A DNA stretch of 64,000 bases from Capsicum annuum (Eukaryota; Streptophyta; Magnoliopsida; Solanales; Solanaceae). Under the pieces are notes generated by a model that ran no database searches, was not told the DNA's origin, and saw only the letters and a list, made by a program, of their open reading frames with translations. Position numbers and translations under genes: made by a program. Shown here piece after piece: positions 37,429 to 48,744 of this stretch (position 1 is the stretch's first letter; each line of letters opens with the position of its first letter). The stretch lies in assembly GCF_002878395.1 (NCBI RefSeq), contig NC_061118.1:92240678-92304677 (forward strand), written 5' to 3'.

Positions 37429-37518
37429 CTCACAATCCAATAAGCCCTTTCAATCGGGCATAAGAGATTATAAGTATGAAAAGCACACTGCAGACGATAC
37501 CACTAATGGCTACCATCT
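37429..37518 (-). pseudogene. Possible terminal exon of a membrane protein
   Basis: On the minus strand a good acceptor (GTTTAACGTTGTGCAG, inner edge at about 37519) is followed by an open frame reading MVAISGIVCSVLFILIISYA, then RLKGLIGL and a TGA stop. That is one hydrophobic segment closed by a short basic tail, the look of a real C-terminal transmembrane exon. I cannot name the family and found no convincing upstream exon. Since it lies within an inverted-repeat element, it could be a captured gene piece. A chance hydrophobic ORF is also possible. Confidence 0.3.
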
Positions 37519-38479
37519 GCACAACGTTAAACCAACTATCAGCCAAGTAAACATGCCCTAAAAGGTGTGTTATTCAGAAAACAATATTATAGCTGATCAA
37601 GACTAAGATAGAGGTGTCAAACTTACTCATGTAAACATGTAACCGTGTTCAGTATTTCAAGAATAGTGGAATGTTCCATCTCTAAAAATCCAACAATCAA
37701 GGAGTAGGATAGACAAGCACACAATCCTTGAATTGAAGAAGAGGATCACACCAAATCGATAGTTACAAAAATAGGACTTTTAATCATTACTTAAATGATG
37801 AATTTAATTATAATAAAATTTAAGTAACAATCAAAACAAACATTATATTTAACTAACAATATATTCTTAGCAGAAAAGCAACCCAAAATATCCACAAAGA
37901 AAACTAACCAATAGAGCAAGAAAAACTCAATCAAAAGTTCTCATATCGATATATATCAAACTTACAATAACAAAACTAACTTGAGCCGTGACCTCCAAAA
38001 TTTTAGCAATTGGCATTATCACGACCCCCTGATTACAATGGATATTCAAAGTGATATAAATCCTCGTACCAAAAGCCTGAACAAAGTAGCTTCAACCAAA
38101 AAACAATAGTAATATTACTGTTTTGAGGCATAGACTTAAGGATGCTATTTTTCAAGTTAATAATATTCTCAAATCGCAAAAGACAAAAAAAATACAAATA
38201 TATATATTCTCTTATAACACATGTAGGTTCATTGAGAAAAACTCAATTTAAGGTTCTTTGTTATTTCTTTTATATTATATGTGACTTTCTAACCTGATTA
38301 GAATTTCATACAAATTATATACAAAAAAGTTTGACTTAAAAAAAAATTAAACCTTCATGGTCACGAAGTAACTAAAAAAGGAAGGAATCAATGTGAGCTT
38401 ATTCAAGTTGAAGACTCTTATTCACTTTCAAGAAGGAATAAATTTATTTAAGGTAGAATGACTTCTACTAAGGAAACAT

Positions 38480-38640
38480 TTTACCATAGATATATTTAAT
38501 TAATTTTTAATTCTTAAATATTATAAAAAAAAATAGTGAAATGACAATTTTGTCTAAAGCAAAGACTTTTAATGAAGGGTAAATAGTTCAAATCATTTTT
38601 CTAAGAGTCTTCACACTTTTAATATATTATAGAATAGATA
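38480..38640 (+). repeat. 400-bp dispersed repeat, copy 4, left fragment
   Basis: Shares AATGACAATTTTGTCTAAAG, AAGACTTTTAATGAAGG and TCTTCACACTTTTAATATA with the other copies. It breaks off into a TAGATATAGATTA simple repeat (38640-38700). Only the left 160 bp is present. Confidence 0.7.
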
Positions 38641-38840
38641 TAGATATAGATTATAGATATAGATTATAGATTATTGATATAGATTATAGATATGTATGTA
38701 TGTATGTATATATGCATATATATAAATTAACTTTTTATACATAAAATATTAATTATAATCTACTTTTTCAATTAGTTTTATTAATTTTCAATAGTTAGAA
38801 AGCAAATGTGTGTGTGTGTATGTGTGTGTGTGTATATATA
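38640..38840. repeat. Simple repeats
   Basis: ATAGATTATAGATATAG-type units, then TATG repeats, then (TG)n near 38804-38835. No coding sequence. Confidence 0.85.
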
Positions 38841-39726
38841 TTCATATTTGGGCTTTTCAGTTATAATATTTGTCCATTAATTGCTAATAAAATAATCCAA
38901 AATCCAATATAAATTTAAAACCTAAATTTTTCACTCTTTATCTTACTTTTTAGTTTCAAGAGAGTTTTTCGCTCATCAATTTTTCATAATTGTGATTTTT
39001 CATTAGCACATGAGTGAAAACATACTTGATATAATCTTCAATCACAATATAATTGTAAAAAATTAAGATTATAAAAAAAAAACTGAGAAAACACAAAAAA
39101 AATGACTAAAATCTAAACTGAAAAAACCGATTTTATGTTGTTCGATTTTATTTATAGTTTTAAGAAACCGACATAATTGATTTGATTTTTTTTCAAAAAA
39201 AAAACAGACAAACCAACCCAACCTATATACACCCCTAAGGCTCAAATGAAATTATCATCGTCGTGATCACTCCTATCACTTTTTAATCGTTTCTTCACCT
39301 TTATGTCGTCGTTCTTTGATACTTCTTGTTGCTTTTTTGAGCTCTCGATTTCGCTTATGATTGATTGATAAGGAGGAGATTTAATTGGAGTCCCCATACG
39401 AATTTGCTTTTACTTTCTCTGCTTTTTTTCGAACGCCTTCTTTGATCTCTCGGTTGATAAACAGACCATGCTCAGGTGATAATTGGAGACCCTTTGTTAT
39501 TTGATTTTGGATCGGGTTTTTATCATTATGTGTCAGGTCGGATTATAAATTGAATTGTAAAATTAAAAAAGAAATTTTACCTAGGTGGCATGCTTGGTGA
39601 AATTCTATTAGAGGAAGAGACATTTTTTAGCAAAATATTTAATGAAGAGGAATTTTTGAGCCAAAAAATTAATGAAGAATATTTTTATCCATTTCAGATA
39701 TTTCAAGGATATTTTGACCCTTTTCC

Positions 39727-39955
39727 ATTAATAATTTAGTATAACCTTATTGGATGATCGATTTACCAAATAACCCAACCAAAAAATTCAAAACCAAACC
39801 AATAACCCAATAAAAAAATTATAAAATCACTAAAAAACTATTAACCCAATAACATTTCTATTGATCGATTCGATTTTTACACACACCTAGCCAAATGAGA
39901 ACAAATCTACCCGAAAATTTTTTTGTATCCATATCTGAAGAAAATCATATTCTAC
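39727..39955 (+). repeat. 400-bp dispersed repeat, copy 3, right part
   Basis: Continues the copy interrupted at 31428: ATAATTTAGTATAACCTTAT, ACCAAATAACCCAACC, TTGATCGATTCGATTTTTAC and AAATGAGAACAAATCTACCC. It ends shortly upstream of the host gene's 3' region. Confidence 0.85.
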
Positions 39956-40398
39956 GGAGCACACCAAAATAAAAAATAAAAGAGGACGATGACACTTCGA
40001 ACTGAGCTTGATTTTTGCACTAGTAATTCAGAAAGGTAGGTACTACACTCGAAGGTAACAAAATTTAGGTAGGAAAGCACATCTTATTGAATAATAAACT
40101 AATGATCATCACCCTTAAGATTACATTGGAATTCCAGAAAAGAGAGGGATCTCTTAGATATTTACAGTGAAAAAACACAACTGCACAACCGAAAGTGGGG
40201 GGTGTTACACAATGAATGCCTCTCAGTATTTCTATCTACTCTTTCTTCTCTTCGCTACCCAATTCCTTTCTACATCTGTGACAATTCACTATCTAAACGA
40301 CTATATAAAGAGGCAAAAAGTGGGTGATGCAGAATAATCAAAATGAACCCAGAAAAAAGATAGGGTGTTAGCGGAATACATCCCTGCTCAGCTGAGTA
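39956..40398 (-). other. 3' flank and likely 3' UTR of the glycine-rich membrane protein gene
   Basis: Follows the stop codon of the gene on the minus strand. No other feature seen. The poly(A) site cannot be fixed from sequence alone. Confidence 0.5.
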
Positions 40399-43300
40399 TT
40401 ATGATTGCCAAAATAGTTCAAAGTCATTGCTATACAACGACCTGTCTTGAATCTCTAGATTAGCGACATGCCAATTTACGAGCTGCAATTGTATACATTT
40501 ACACAGAACCAGTGCAAAAGGAAATATCCACCACTCACTTTCATCCCTGCAAGACCAAAAACGTTGTTTGACAGTGTCATGCAAATTTTCACAACAGTAC
40601 AAAATTGAATAAATTTCAAAGGACAACATTGGACAAACTTCAGGATGCTCACATGTTCCATGGCTGAAAGTAAGGAAGCTTTCTGCTTGACTGGGTGCTA
40701 TAGTGGACATATCCACAGAAAAATGCAACAATCTGGTACGAAATTGATGATATACAGTGTAAGTAGGCATAACTCGAAAACTGTTGATTAAGTAAAAGTT
40801 ATTAACACCCTTGGTGAATGGTTTAGACAGTGAATGGTCCTAATCTGTCGATAAAAAAGATCAAAACTTCTCATGACAAAAGAACTAGAGATGCATCTCA
40901 GCCATCTACGACCTTTTTATGGTCGTAGATTATGCAACTAATATTCTGGTAACAATATATGTTAAGCAAGTGGAAACAATTTCTTAGATAAACAAAAGAG
41001 GATTGGATTCAAATTTGGGAGAGGAAGTAGTTCCAAGTGATCCCATTCTTGGAGTGTACCAAGATCATAACTCCAAACTAATTGACACTTCATCAGGGGA
41101 AAATAATCTAACAGATAAAAAGAACAGAAATCGGCTACCAGAGAAGATGTGAAGTCCTATACTAAAGAGACTTTTATATCGAACATCAGCGATATTGCAG
41201 CGTTCCCTCCATCAGTCAATCCCAGAGTATGACACATTAAGTAAAGAGGAAAGGAAAGGCAGAATATAAGGACCATCTAAAGAATGCTGACTATTTCTAG
41301 GCCCTATGAAAGGTATATATGGTAGGAAGGAACATATAGATTACTAAAACAAGTTTGCTACATGCATAATACTCTTTTTCTTTTTAAGGGAAAGGTTACT
41401 TACAACATTTATCAGGGATGTAATGTTCCACAATGCATAAACACGTGCAAGACCAGCAGAACGCCTTTGTCCATGACTGAAGAGAGCATTAATTCCAGCA
41501 GGAAATGGAAGTAACATCCCAAGAGGTAAAACAAACAAAACCAGAAAGACATCTGCCAAGGAAATTGAATAAAGCTGGAGTAAAGTAAGCAGCACTAAAC
41601 TAAAATCGCCCAGCAGCAGTATCGAAATGACCAAACCAACAAGATCCTGCAATATTAACCAAATGTCCTCAGTATTGAAACTTAAAGGCCACCCTCTAAG
41701 AGATGCAGAGAGAGCGGGACACACCTGGTGACCAACTGGTTTAGTGTTATGGATTAGAAAAGAGAGAACATAAAACAGATCTCTTTTCTCCTTGAGCATC
41801 TTTAAGCTGTCAATGTCTAAAATCCGACCATAAAACTTTCGCTTTACAGTGCTGTTTTCATCCCCCCTTAAAATTGATTCATCTCTTAGATAGACTGCAG
41901 GATTCTGCCCATCTATGCTGCTATCACTGCAAACAATGAAACAGATAGATCAAGTAGGCATTTGCAAGTGTGGGGGAGCCAAATAAAGGGAATGATGTGA
42001 AATCAATATTGATATCCCTCCTCGTATCAAAGGGTGGAACTATTTGGTGCCTAGTCTAAATAGCAAAAATGGCAGAGACTGGTACAGATAATGTTCGAGG
42101 ATGCAATAGCTATGAATTGCTATTTTTCGAGCAAGACTCCCATTCAAAGGGACATTATTATTAAAAAATATACTTTAACATGCAGACATGAACTAACTAA
42201 TCAAGGATCTTCAGATGAGTAAAACCCAGCCCTCTTCTGCCACTCCCCTCCCGCCCCTTCTTCAGTGACCACAAGATATCCATATATAAATTTCACCATA
42301 AATGACAGCAACTGACAGCACTACAAACAATGCATATGGGGAGTGGGGACAAAAGGCAGGAGAAACTAAATGAAGTATCTGAAGGGAACTCTAAATGCCA
42401 GCATACCATGATAGTTGTTCACTTCTGGAACCTTCATCAGGATCTTCAAAGGGAAGTAGCCCAGTTTCTTCTTCGATAACACACACCAAAAGACCAAATT
42501 GAGTATAGATGTCGGTTGTTGCTTGGAAAGATGCAACATCTACGCGGATACCATAGATCCTTAAAGCAGGATTGGCAAAAGTATCAAGCCATCTAAGCAC
42601 CGGGCGAAACATTGTACTAAGGCAACCCCGACGTACCAAACGCAACTGAGCATTCAAACCAGCCACAAGACGGTACCATGTAGTAGGAGGAATGGACTGA
42701 AAACAAGCATCTCATAAGTACAAAGTGATTAAAGCATCCAGAAAACCATAATTCTGTCTCTAAATTCCTTTATTGTTTTGTAGTGGATGACTAACCTGAC
42801 TCATAAGACTGGTGATAACATTGTCATTATTCAAAGAGAGTGGAGCCATATAACTTCCATCACCACCAAACAGAAGAGACATCGGAAACCTCTGGTGAAG
42901 ACTAGGAGGCAGATCGCTTCGCTTCTCATCACCGCCAAGAAAAAAGTCCACATATGCTAGCATGAGATCAGGTGTTGCTGCTACCTACAATCATGAAGAC
43001 TTATAAGGTAAGGTTGAAAAGTCATTCTCGAACCATATGTTTCTTGCTTTTGGGACTACACGTAAGATCAAATAAAAACAGGGCGAAATGACACTTAAAA
43101 GTTTTGCAACTGTAAAAGAAAATCATAACAAATATATTAAGAAAAAGTTCAATTCAACATCTGACATATCCAGCCATAAATTTATAACACGTTAACCTTT
43201 AGAAGCGGTTGAGCATGGCTGAAAAACAAAATTTAGATGGAAGACTTCAAGTTTCAGGACGAAATAGACGGTGGAAAACAGAAGAGGCTATAGATGAAAT

Positions 43301-46300
43301 CAAAATTTGAGTTATAGCATGCAAATTTAAGTAGTATGTTGTCTTTAGTTCCTTTTTGATGTACTTATGAGACCCCTGTCTGTATAGAGGATTGGATCTC
43401 TTTTGCTGAGAACAATATTTTGGTGTAGGTTCTCCTCTTTTGGTATAAGGCTTGTCCACAGATTTCCACAACTGTCAATTAAAAAAAATAGCACGCAGAT
43501 GGAAGTATACAAGGTGAAAGGTACATATCAGTACGGCTGCTACTAACAATAAGCAGAGCTATGCGCAATGGAGATACTGTTTTTCCAGCTCAACATGATA
43601 TGGTTGTACTCTCAAGACCCTGACAGAATGAAGATTCTGTAGTTTCAAAATTAAGAAAATAATTATGCCATTTTATCAATGAATAAATAAAGTTCTACTA
43701 GTAAAATACCCAAGAGACTCTCACCTGCATAACACAAGCATACACAAAGCCAGAGTACTAAAATTGGAGTTTGAACAGCTAAAAATAGAACAAAGTGAAC
43801 TTTCGCACATTCTAGTTTCTAAATATGATCAAACACAAAATTATGACAAATGATACTTGATCAAAGTCCAGCATAATCTAACCTTCAGCCCCTCATATAG
43901 AGCACGTGATCTACAAGAACGTAAGCAAGCATGATCATATTCCGACCGAACAAATTCACGAAGACGTTGCAACTTCATTCTACGCCGCCATTGCTGCCAA
44001 GACCATGCAAGAGGATACACAAGGATACAAAGAATGCTATGCACTGCTCCTTCCCACCATTGGTAGGCAGCAATTGTATTGATCTCATCCACAAAGGTGT
44101 TGAAGGCACCCTCATATCTGGCAGATAAATACAGAACCACTGATTAGCTATTTCCCAGTTTGTAGCTTGTTTTTTGAAGATAGTTTAAAAAAAAAAATTA
44201 GGAAAAACAAATTAAAACGAAGAACCCAGGGAAAATAGAGACGGAAAGAGAAGTGCCTATCCTTTTTCTTCGTTTTCCTTCTAAGTAATGCAAGAGAGAA
44301 CTTGAAAAGAGCCAACCCGAGAAAGACTTCGATGAAACATGTGTAACAGCCAAAGCAATGCATTCTAAACAAAAGAGTAAACTGAAGATACGAGGACAAT
44401 AAAAAAAAAAAAATCATCTTACACGACTTCTTTTATTTGCTGGGGAGGAGTATGAGACAGATGCCAGGGTTCACTGAATGTATTTGGACCTAAAAAGTAC
44501 AATCTATAGACATGGCTTTGTGACTCCTCAACCCTGTTTGTTTCCAAAACCTGAAAGAAAGACAATGTCAAACTCCAACAGACCTAGGAAAATGTATCAA
44601 TCTAATACAGTGAACAGTTGTATGTCAACAAGAAAGACATCGGGCAAACCTCATTTAGTGACTCCAGGAACGGAAATGAGTGATCAATTTGGGACCCCTG
44701 TTGTGTGGGAGCAGGACCAGGTGACTCATCGACACCAACAAACTTCATCCGAGCTACACTAAGAACTAAGGCTAACAAAATGAGAAGGCCTAAAAGGAGA
44801 AAAACAAATAGCCAAGGCCCTCCAAATGTGTAGATTAGTTCTTCAAGAGCTGTATAACAATGAGGCATATGGTATCTCTCTGAAACACATTTGTAAGGAC
44901 AAGGACGTTCTGTAACACCACCTATAACAAGGAAAGCCCCTTAAAAGTCAGTTTAAAATTCAACCACCATATATCAACAGAAAACCTGTGTAGGGAACAA
45001 AATGCCACGAATTTTGAACAGGGTAAGCAAAATATTCTGTCCATAAAGTAGGGAATACAGCGACTTGTACAAGTTAATCTCACTGACTTAGATGTTTTGT
45101 ATGTTAGTTATTGATCGACTAGTAGACTGCACAAAGCGGAGTACTTATTTAGAAGTGACTTAAAACCACGTGTCCCAAGAGATTCTCTTTTAAAAAAGTA
45201 AATCGACCCCTAACACAAAAAAAAAAAAAAAAAACATCTACATTCAGTGAAAGTAACTCATATCTGGCCTCTTTATTTCCTCTATTATACGGACTACAAA
45301 AACCTTTCCAGCTGCTATAAACATCTCATCATTTTTCATACCTCGGACAGATATATAAACAGCTCGATGTGGGAGCTCATCATTTGGGCATGAATTACAA
45401 AGGGCCCTGTCAGATCCTGTGACATTTTTGAAAGTACCAAGTGGGCATTCCTGTAAAGACACAACAGAGGAATTCCAATAAAACAAAGAGAAAAAACACA
45501 AATTCAGTCATTTCTGAATTCAGGGAAGGTAAAAAAAAGATACAACAGTCTGAAAAGGCAACAGGATAATGATATGAAAAAAGAAATGTATCACTCCCTC
45601 CCTCCACGAAGTTTTTTCTTTGACCTTCTCTCACGCTGTTTCAAGTACAACCTTAAACAAAGAAAAGCTTATAGATATTGTTTGGCACTTACCGCACAGA
45701 AAATCCCATAAAGCCCTTTTGGACATGGCTTTCCAGAAAAAGTTCCACTTCCACCAGTACCACCTAGCTCTCCACCCACTCCACCCCTGAGGAAACAGCA
45801 GTCATGACAGAAATACAACAAAAGTTATTCCTGGAACCATTATTAAAGTGATATTAGTCAACATATGTACTGAATTAGTAATTGATTCAGAGATTCATTA
45901 AAAACCTCTCCTGAGACTCTTCAAGTATCACACTTCCAGCACAACTTATTTACAATAATTTAAGCAATTTTCTGGACAAAAGAGCACATTAACAATAATC
46001 AAAACATATTAATGAAAATATTCTGCTTTAACTACTTTCCAACTGCTCCTGACACTATAAAGATATAACCAAATAAAAAGACGCTCTCTTGAAGATATAA
46101 GCTTTATGAATGATTAGACTTCTGTGAACACTTTCTACTCAAATCAATACTCAATAGCACAAATCACCGTAACAATAGCGCAACTTGTTAAAATAAAATT
46201 ATTAGCAATATGTTGTTTCATATCTGCACAAACCTTGTATAGATGCTTCCATTCACAGTCGCTATTGGCTGATACACATCTCCAGTAGGAATTTCTGACC

Positions 46301-46567
46301 AGTGAAAGTGTATCCGTCCACCACCTCCACCTCCACCACCACTGGAACTGCTACTACCTCCGATGCTTGACATGATACCAGAATCACCAAGGTGCAGTGA
46401 TTTCAAAAATAATAGAATACTTCCACCAGATCCACCTCCAGGCCCTATGTACTGACCTCTATTTAGATAACCTTTATTCCTGAAGCTTTCTTCAAAGCTG
46501 TCCCCATCAGAGACAACTTTGCCTTTAACCGACAGATACATCAGGGGATGCTCCCATGAACCTATCA
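40399..46567 (-). CDS. Glycine-rich, Cys-rich multi-pass membrane protein (3' part, 12 exons)
   Basis: Exons on the minus strand: 46234-46567, 45693-45786, 45342-45450, 44650-44921, 44423-44550, 43883-44117, 42796-42984, 42407-42696, 41725-41926, 41404-41646, 40653-40732, 40399-40546. All 11 introns are GT-AG. The total is 2 bases plus 774 codons, with no stop before the end. Visible parts: Gly-rich sheet-like region (GPGGGSGGSILLFLKSL, GGGGGGGGRIHFHW, residues about 30-105); a Cys-rich block like TNFR/ephrin-receptor repeats (CPKGLYGIFCAECPLGTF, residues 130-200); a transmembrane segment near 215-239; a cytosolic-looking region (YEGAFNTFVDEINTIAAYQW, FFLGGDEKR, LFGGDGSYMAPLSL); and four or five membrane spans from 618 on, ending SLYSNDFELFWQS. 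It matches the Arabidopsis At5g47020/At4g32920/At5g11700 family, whose function is not established. The N-terminal exons are outside the window. Confidence 0.9.
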
Positions 46568-47436
46568 CTGCATTAGGGTGGCAACAGAAAAATAAGAAAG
46601 ACAGAAAACAAATTAATACAATACCCAAAGATGACTTACACCCTTGTGGTGGGGCCCTTCCCCGGACCCTGTGCATAGCGAGAGCTTTAGTGCACTGGGT
46701 TGCCCTTTTTTACCCAAAGATGACTCATGAGAAAGCATTAAAAACCATAACCATCATTCATCACAAATGCTGATGACTTGTGAGAAAGCATTTAAAACCA
46801 TAACCGTCATTCATCACAAATGGTCACATAATAACATGCAACTGGACCTCATGAAATGTGTTGAGCACCAGGATAACATTCACACCAGAATGGATATAAC
46901 TTGGACGAATTATCAGCACTCAAACAAAAAACCTGCACTTGATACTGGTTTTAAGTAAAAGCACACAAAGTTGAAAGATCAGAGAATTTGTTGCAAATGT
47001 GATATTTTACTCCTGACATATTTGACAAAAGAATATATCACATTTAGAAAGGTCGTTTTCTTGTTCAATTAACGCTTGATTTTGAAATAATCAGACAGAG
47101 CTTAAAGAAGCGAAGTGAGCTTAGAAGAAGAATCTATAACTTTTTTTCTAGGTCTTTTATCTGTTTAATCAAAGCTTTCCATCCAAAGCAAATTCTCTAG
47201 GTCCAAGATGGTTGGTTCAGAACAATCCAATGGATCACCTGATCCATGCTCTCTTCTCTCATCAAAGAGAGATAATCAATCATTTTATCAAACAAAAGTA
47301 CTAAGACCTCAGTCGGAAGCAATTACAAGTTTGAGATTGAAGAGGATCAGCAATGAAAGGAAGGCAACATGGAAGATGAAACCTTATCTCAATTGAAGTA
47401 TATGGAATGAGAGAATGATGTAGAAAGCACTAGAGG
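46568..47436 (-). other. Start of a long intron of the glycine-rich membrane protein gene
   Basis: Exon 46234-46567 begins with two bases of a split codon after an acceptor (CACCCTAATGCAG on the minus strand), so an upstream exon must exist. None is found up to 64000. This intron is therefore over 17 kb and holds the Au SINE and the LINE nest, unless a rearrangement has separated the gene's halves. Confidence 0.6.
46637..46710 (+). mobile_element. Au SINE, 5'-truncated
   Basis: Contains CTTGTGGTGGGGCCCTTCCC, CGGACCCTGTGCATAGCG, AGCTTTAGTGCACTGGGTTG and a CCCTTTTT end, which is the 3' end of the widespread plant Au SINE. TACCCAAAGATGACT flanks it on both sides (46622-46636 and 46711-46725), a 15-bp target duplication. 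The tRNA-related head is missing. Confidence 0.85.
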
Positions 47437-47660
47437 TTTTTTTTTTTTTTTTTGATGAAGTAATAGTTATATTGACTGGCATCAAGAAGATGCTGAAAAC
47501 AGTACAAAGAAAATTAGGGAAAGCTCCTAGATACAAAAACCTACAGATATAACATTGAGCCATTTCCCTAAATGTGCAAAAAGTATGGCTGTTAAGCCAA
47601 AGACAAGGAACTAATGAAATTTACAAGAGGAATAACATCACTTGCATGGGTTAAATTGCT

Positions 47661-48560
47661 CTAGCTGAAAAGAAACGTCAAACACTTAAAATTCAGAGAA
47701 GAGTTAGGATTTGAAATCCCATCAAAACATCTACGATTTCTTTCCAACCAGAGACTCCAAAAAATGCATGCTGATATCATTTGCCAGATCTTTTTGATGG
47801 TTCTGTCAACTACCCAATGGTTCCAGCTTTCCATAGTTTCCTTCACATTCCGCGGCAATACCCAACTAATCCCAGAAATTGATAAGAACATGTTCCACAA
47901 ATCAGATGCAACTGACCAATGCAATAGTAAATGGTTGACTGTTTCTGAGCTATGTTGGCACATAAAACACCTATTTGCTAGTTGAAACTTTCTTCTGCAA
48001 AGGTTGTCTTGAGTTAGGATTGCCTCCCTGATGGCTGTCCATGTAAAGCACATGATTTTATAGGGGAGTTTAGTTCTCCAAATCAGCTTCCAAGGCCAGT
48101 GTTCATTCACTTCATTTTGAGCACTCAATTTACTATAACCTGCCTTGACTGAGTAAGACCCCTTACTTGAACTACCCCATCTTAGCTTGTCACTGGCCCA
48201 GGGATTTATGGTGCGGTCTTCTAAAATTTTGTAAAGATCAAAGATCTCCTCTAGTTCCCAATCTTGCAAGTTTCTTCTAAGGAGGAGGTTCCATGAGGTG
48301 CCGGCTCTATTTTGTGCAACTGTAGAGTAGGGGTTCACAGCTAATCGATAGAGGTTGGGGTGAGAGATCTTCAAGGGTTGGTAGATAAGCCATTTTTCAT
48401 TCCAGAAACTCACTAAATTTCCATTTCCAACTGAAAACAAGACATCAAGGAAGAAATCATATCTGAGCTTGCTTATGTGTTTCCAGGGTCCAACACCATG
48501 GGGAGCTGTGCCTGTGCTGGTACTGCAGTGATTTTGTTTCCCGTACTTGGCAGTCACCAC
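47661..48560 (-). pseudogene. L1 ORF2, C-terminal part with zf-RVT domain
   Basis: A 299-codon frame with FSVGNGNLVSFWNEKW, LRWGSSSKGSYSVKAGYS, PWKLIWRTKLPYKIMCFTW, then CRRKFQLANRCFMCQHSSET and HLLLHWSVASDLWNMF. The Cys/His pattern (CRR, CFMC, H) is the zinc-binding domain found after the RT in plant L1 LINEs (zf-RVT). The frame ends at 47661, followed by a 3' UTR of about 210 bp and the A tail. Confidence 0.9.
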
Positions 48561-48744
48561 CCGTTTACAAAGACTAGCAGTTTCTTGACCATACCTCTAC
48601 CACCATTTCATAAGCAAGCTACTATTGTGCTTCGATAAGTCTTTGATTCCCAAACCACTCAAGTTTTTGGTTTGATAACCTGTGACCAATCCACCAAATG
48701 AAATGTATAACCTTCACTATTGCCTTTCCATAGGAACGTTCTCC

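Larger units (their letters stand above)
31934..39237. mobile_element. Possible element nested in the 8.3-kb MULE
   Basis: The left edge reads TAGGGGTGTATAG and the right edge its complement, CTATATACACCCCTA. GGCTCA lies just outside both (31927-31932 and 39239-39244). Only about 13 bp of the ends are inverted, and one extra base separates each end from the flanking repeat. The neighbouring CCAAACC/GGTTTGG-rich sequence is common at the ends of plant repeats ending in GGGGTGTA. I think this 7.3-kb block is a later insertion, but the case is weak. Confidence 0.35.
31429..39726. mobile_element. 8.3-kb element with long TIRs, Mutator-like
   Basis: The left end (31429-31709: AAAAAGGGTCAAAGTTATCC, TTTTTTGGCTCAAAAATAAC, GCATGCCACCTAGGTAAAA) is repeated inverted at 39489-39726. 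ATTAATAATT flanks both sides (31419-31428 and 39727-39736), fitting the 9-bp target duplication of Mutator-like elements. Excising it would restore one continuous copy of the 400-bp repeat, which supports both boundaries. No transposase is recognisable. The interior is a mosaic of smaller elements, so the original MULE was probably much shorter. Confidence 0.8.

Noticed and set aside
43247..43471. A small minus-strand ORF within the host gene
   Set aside because: It lies in the intron between exons 43883-44117 and 42796-42984, and the exons join in frame without it.
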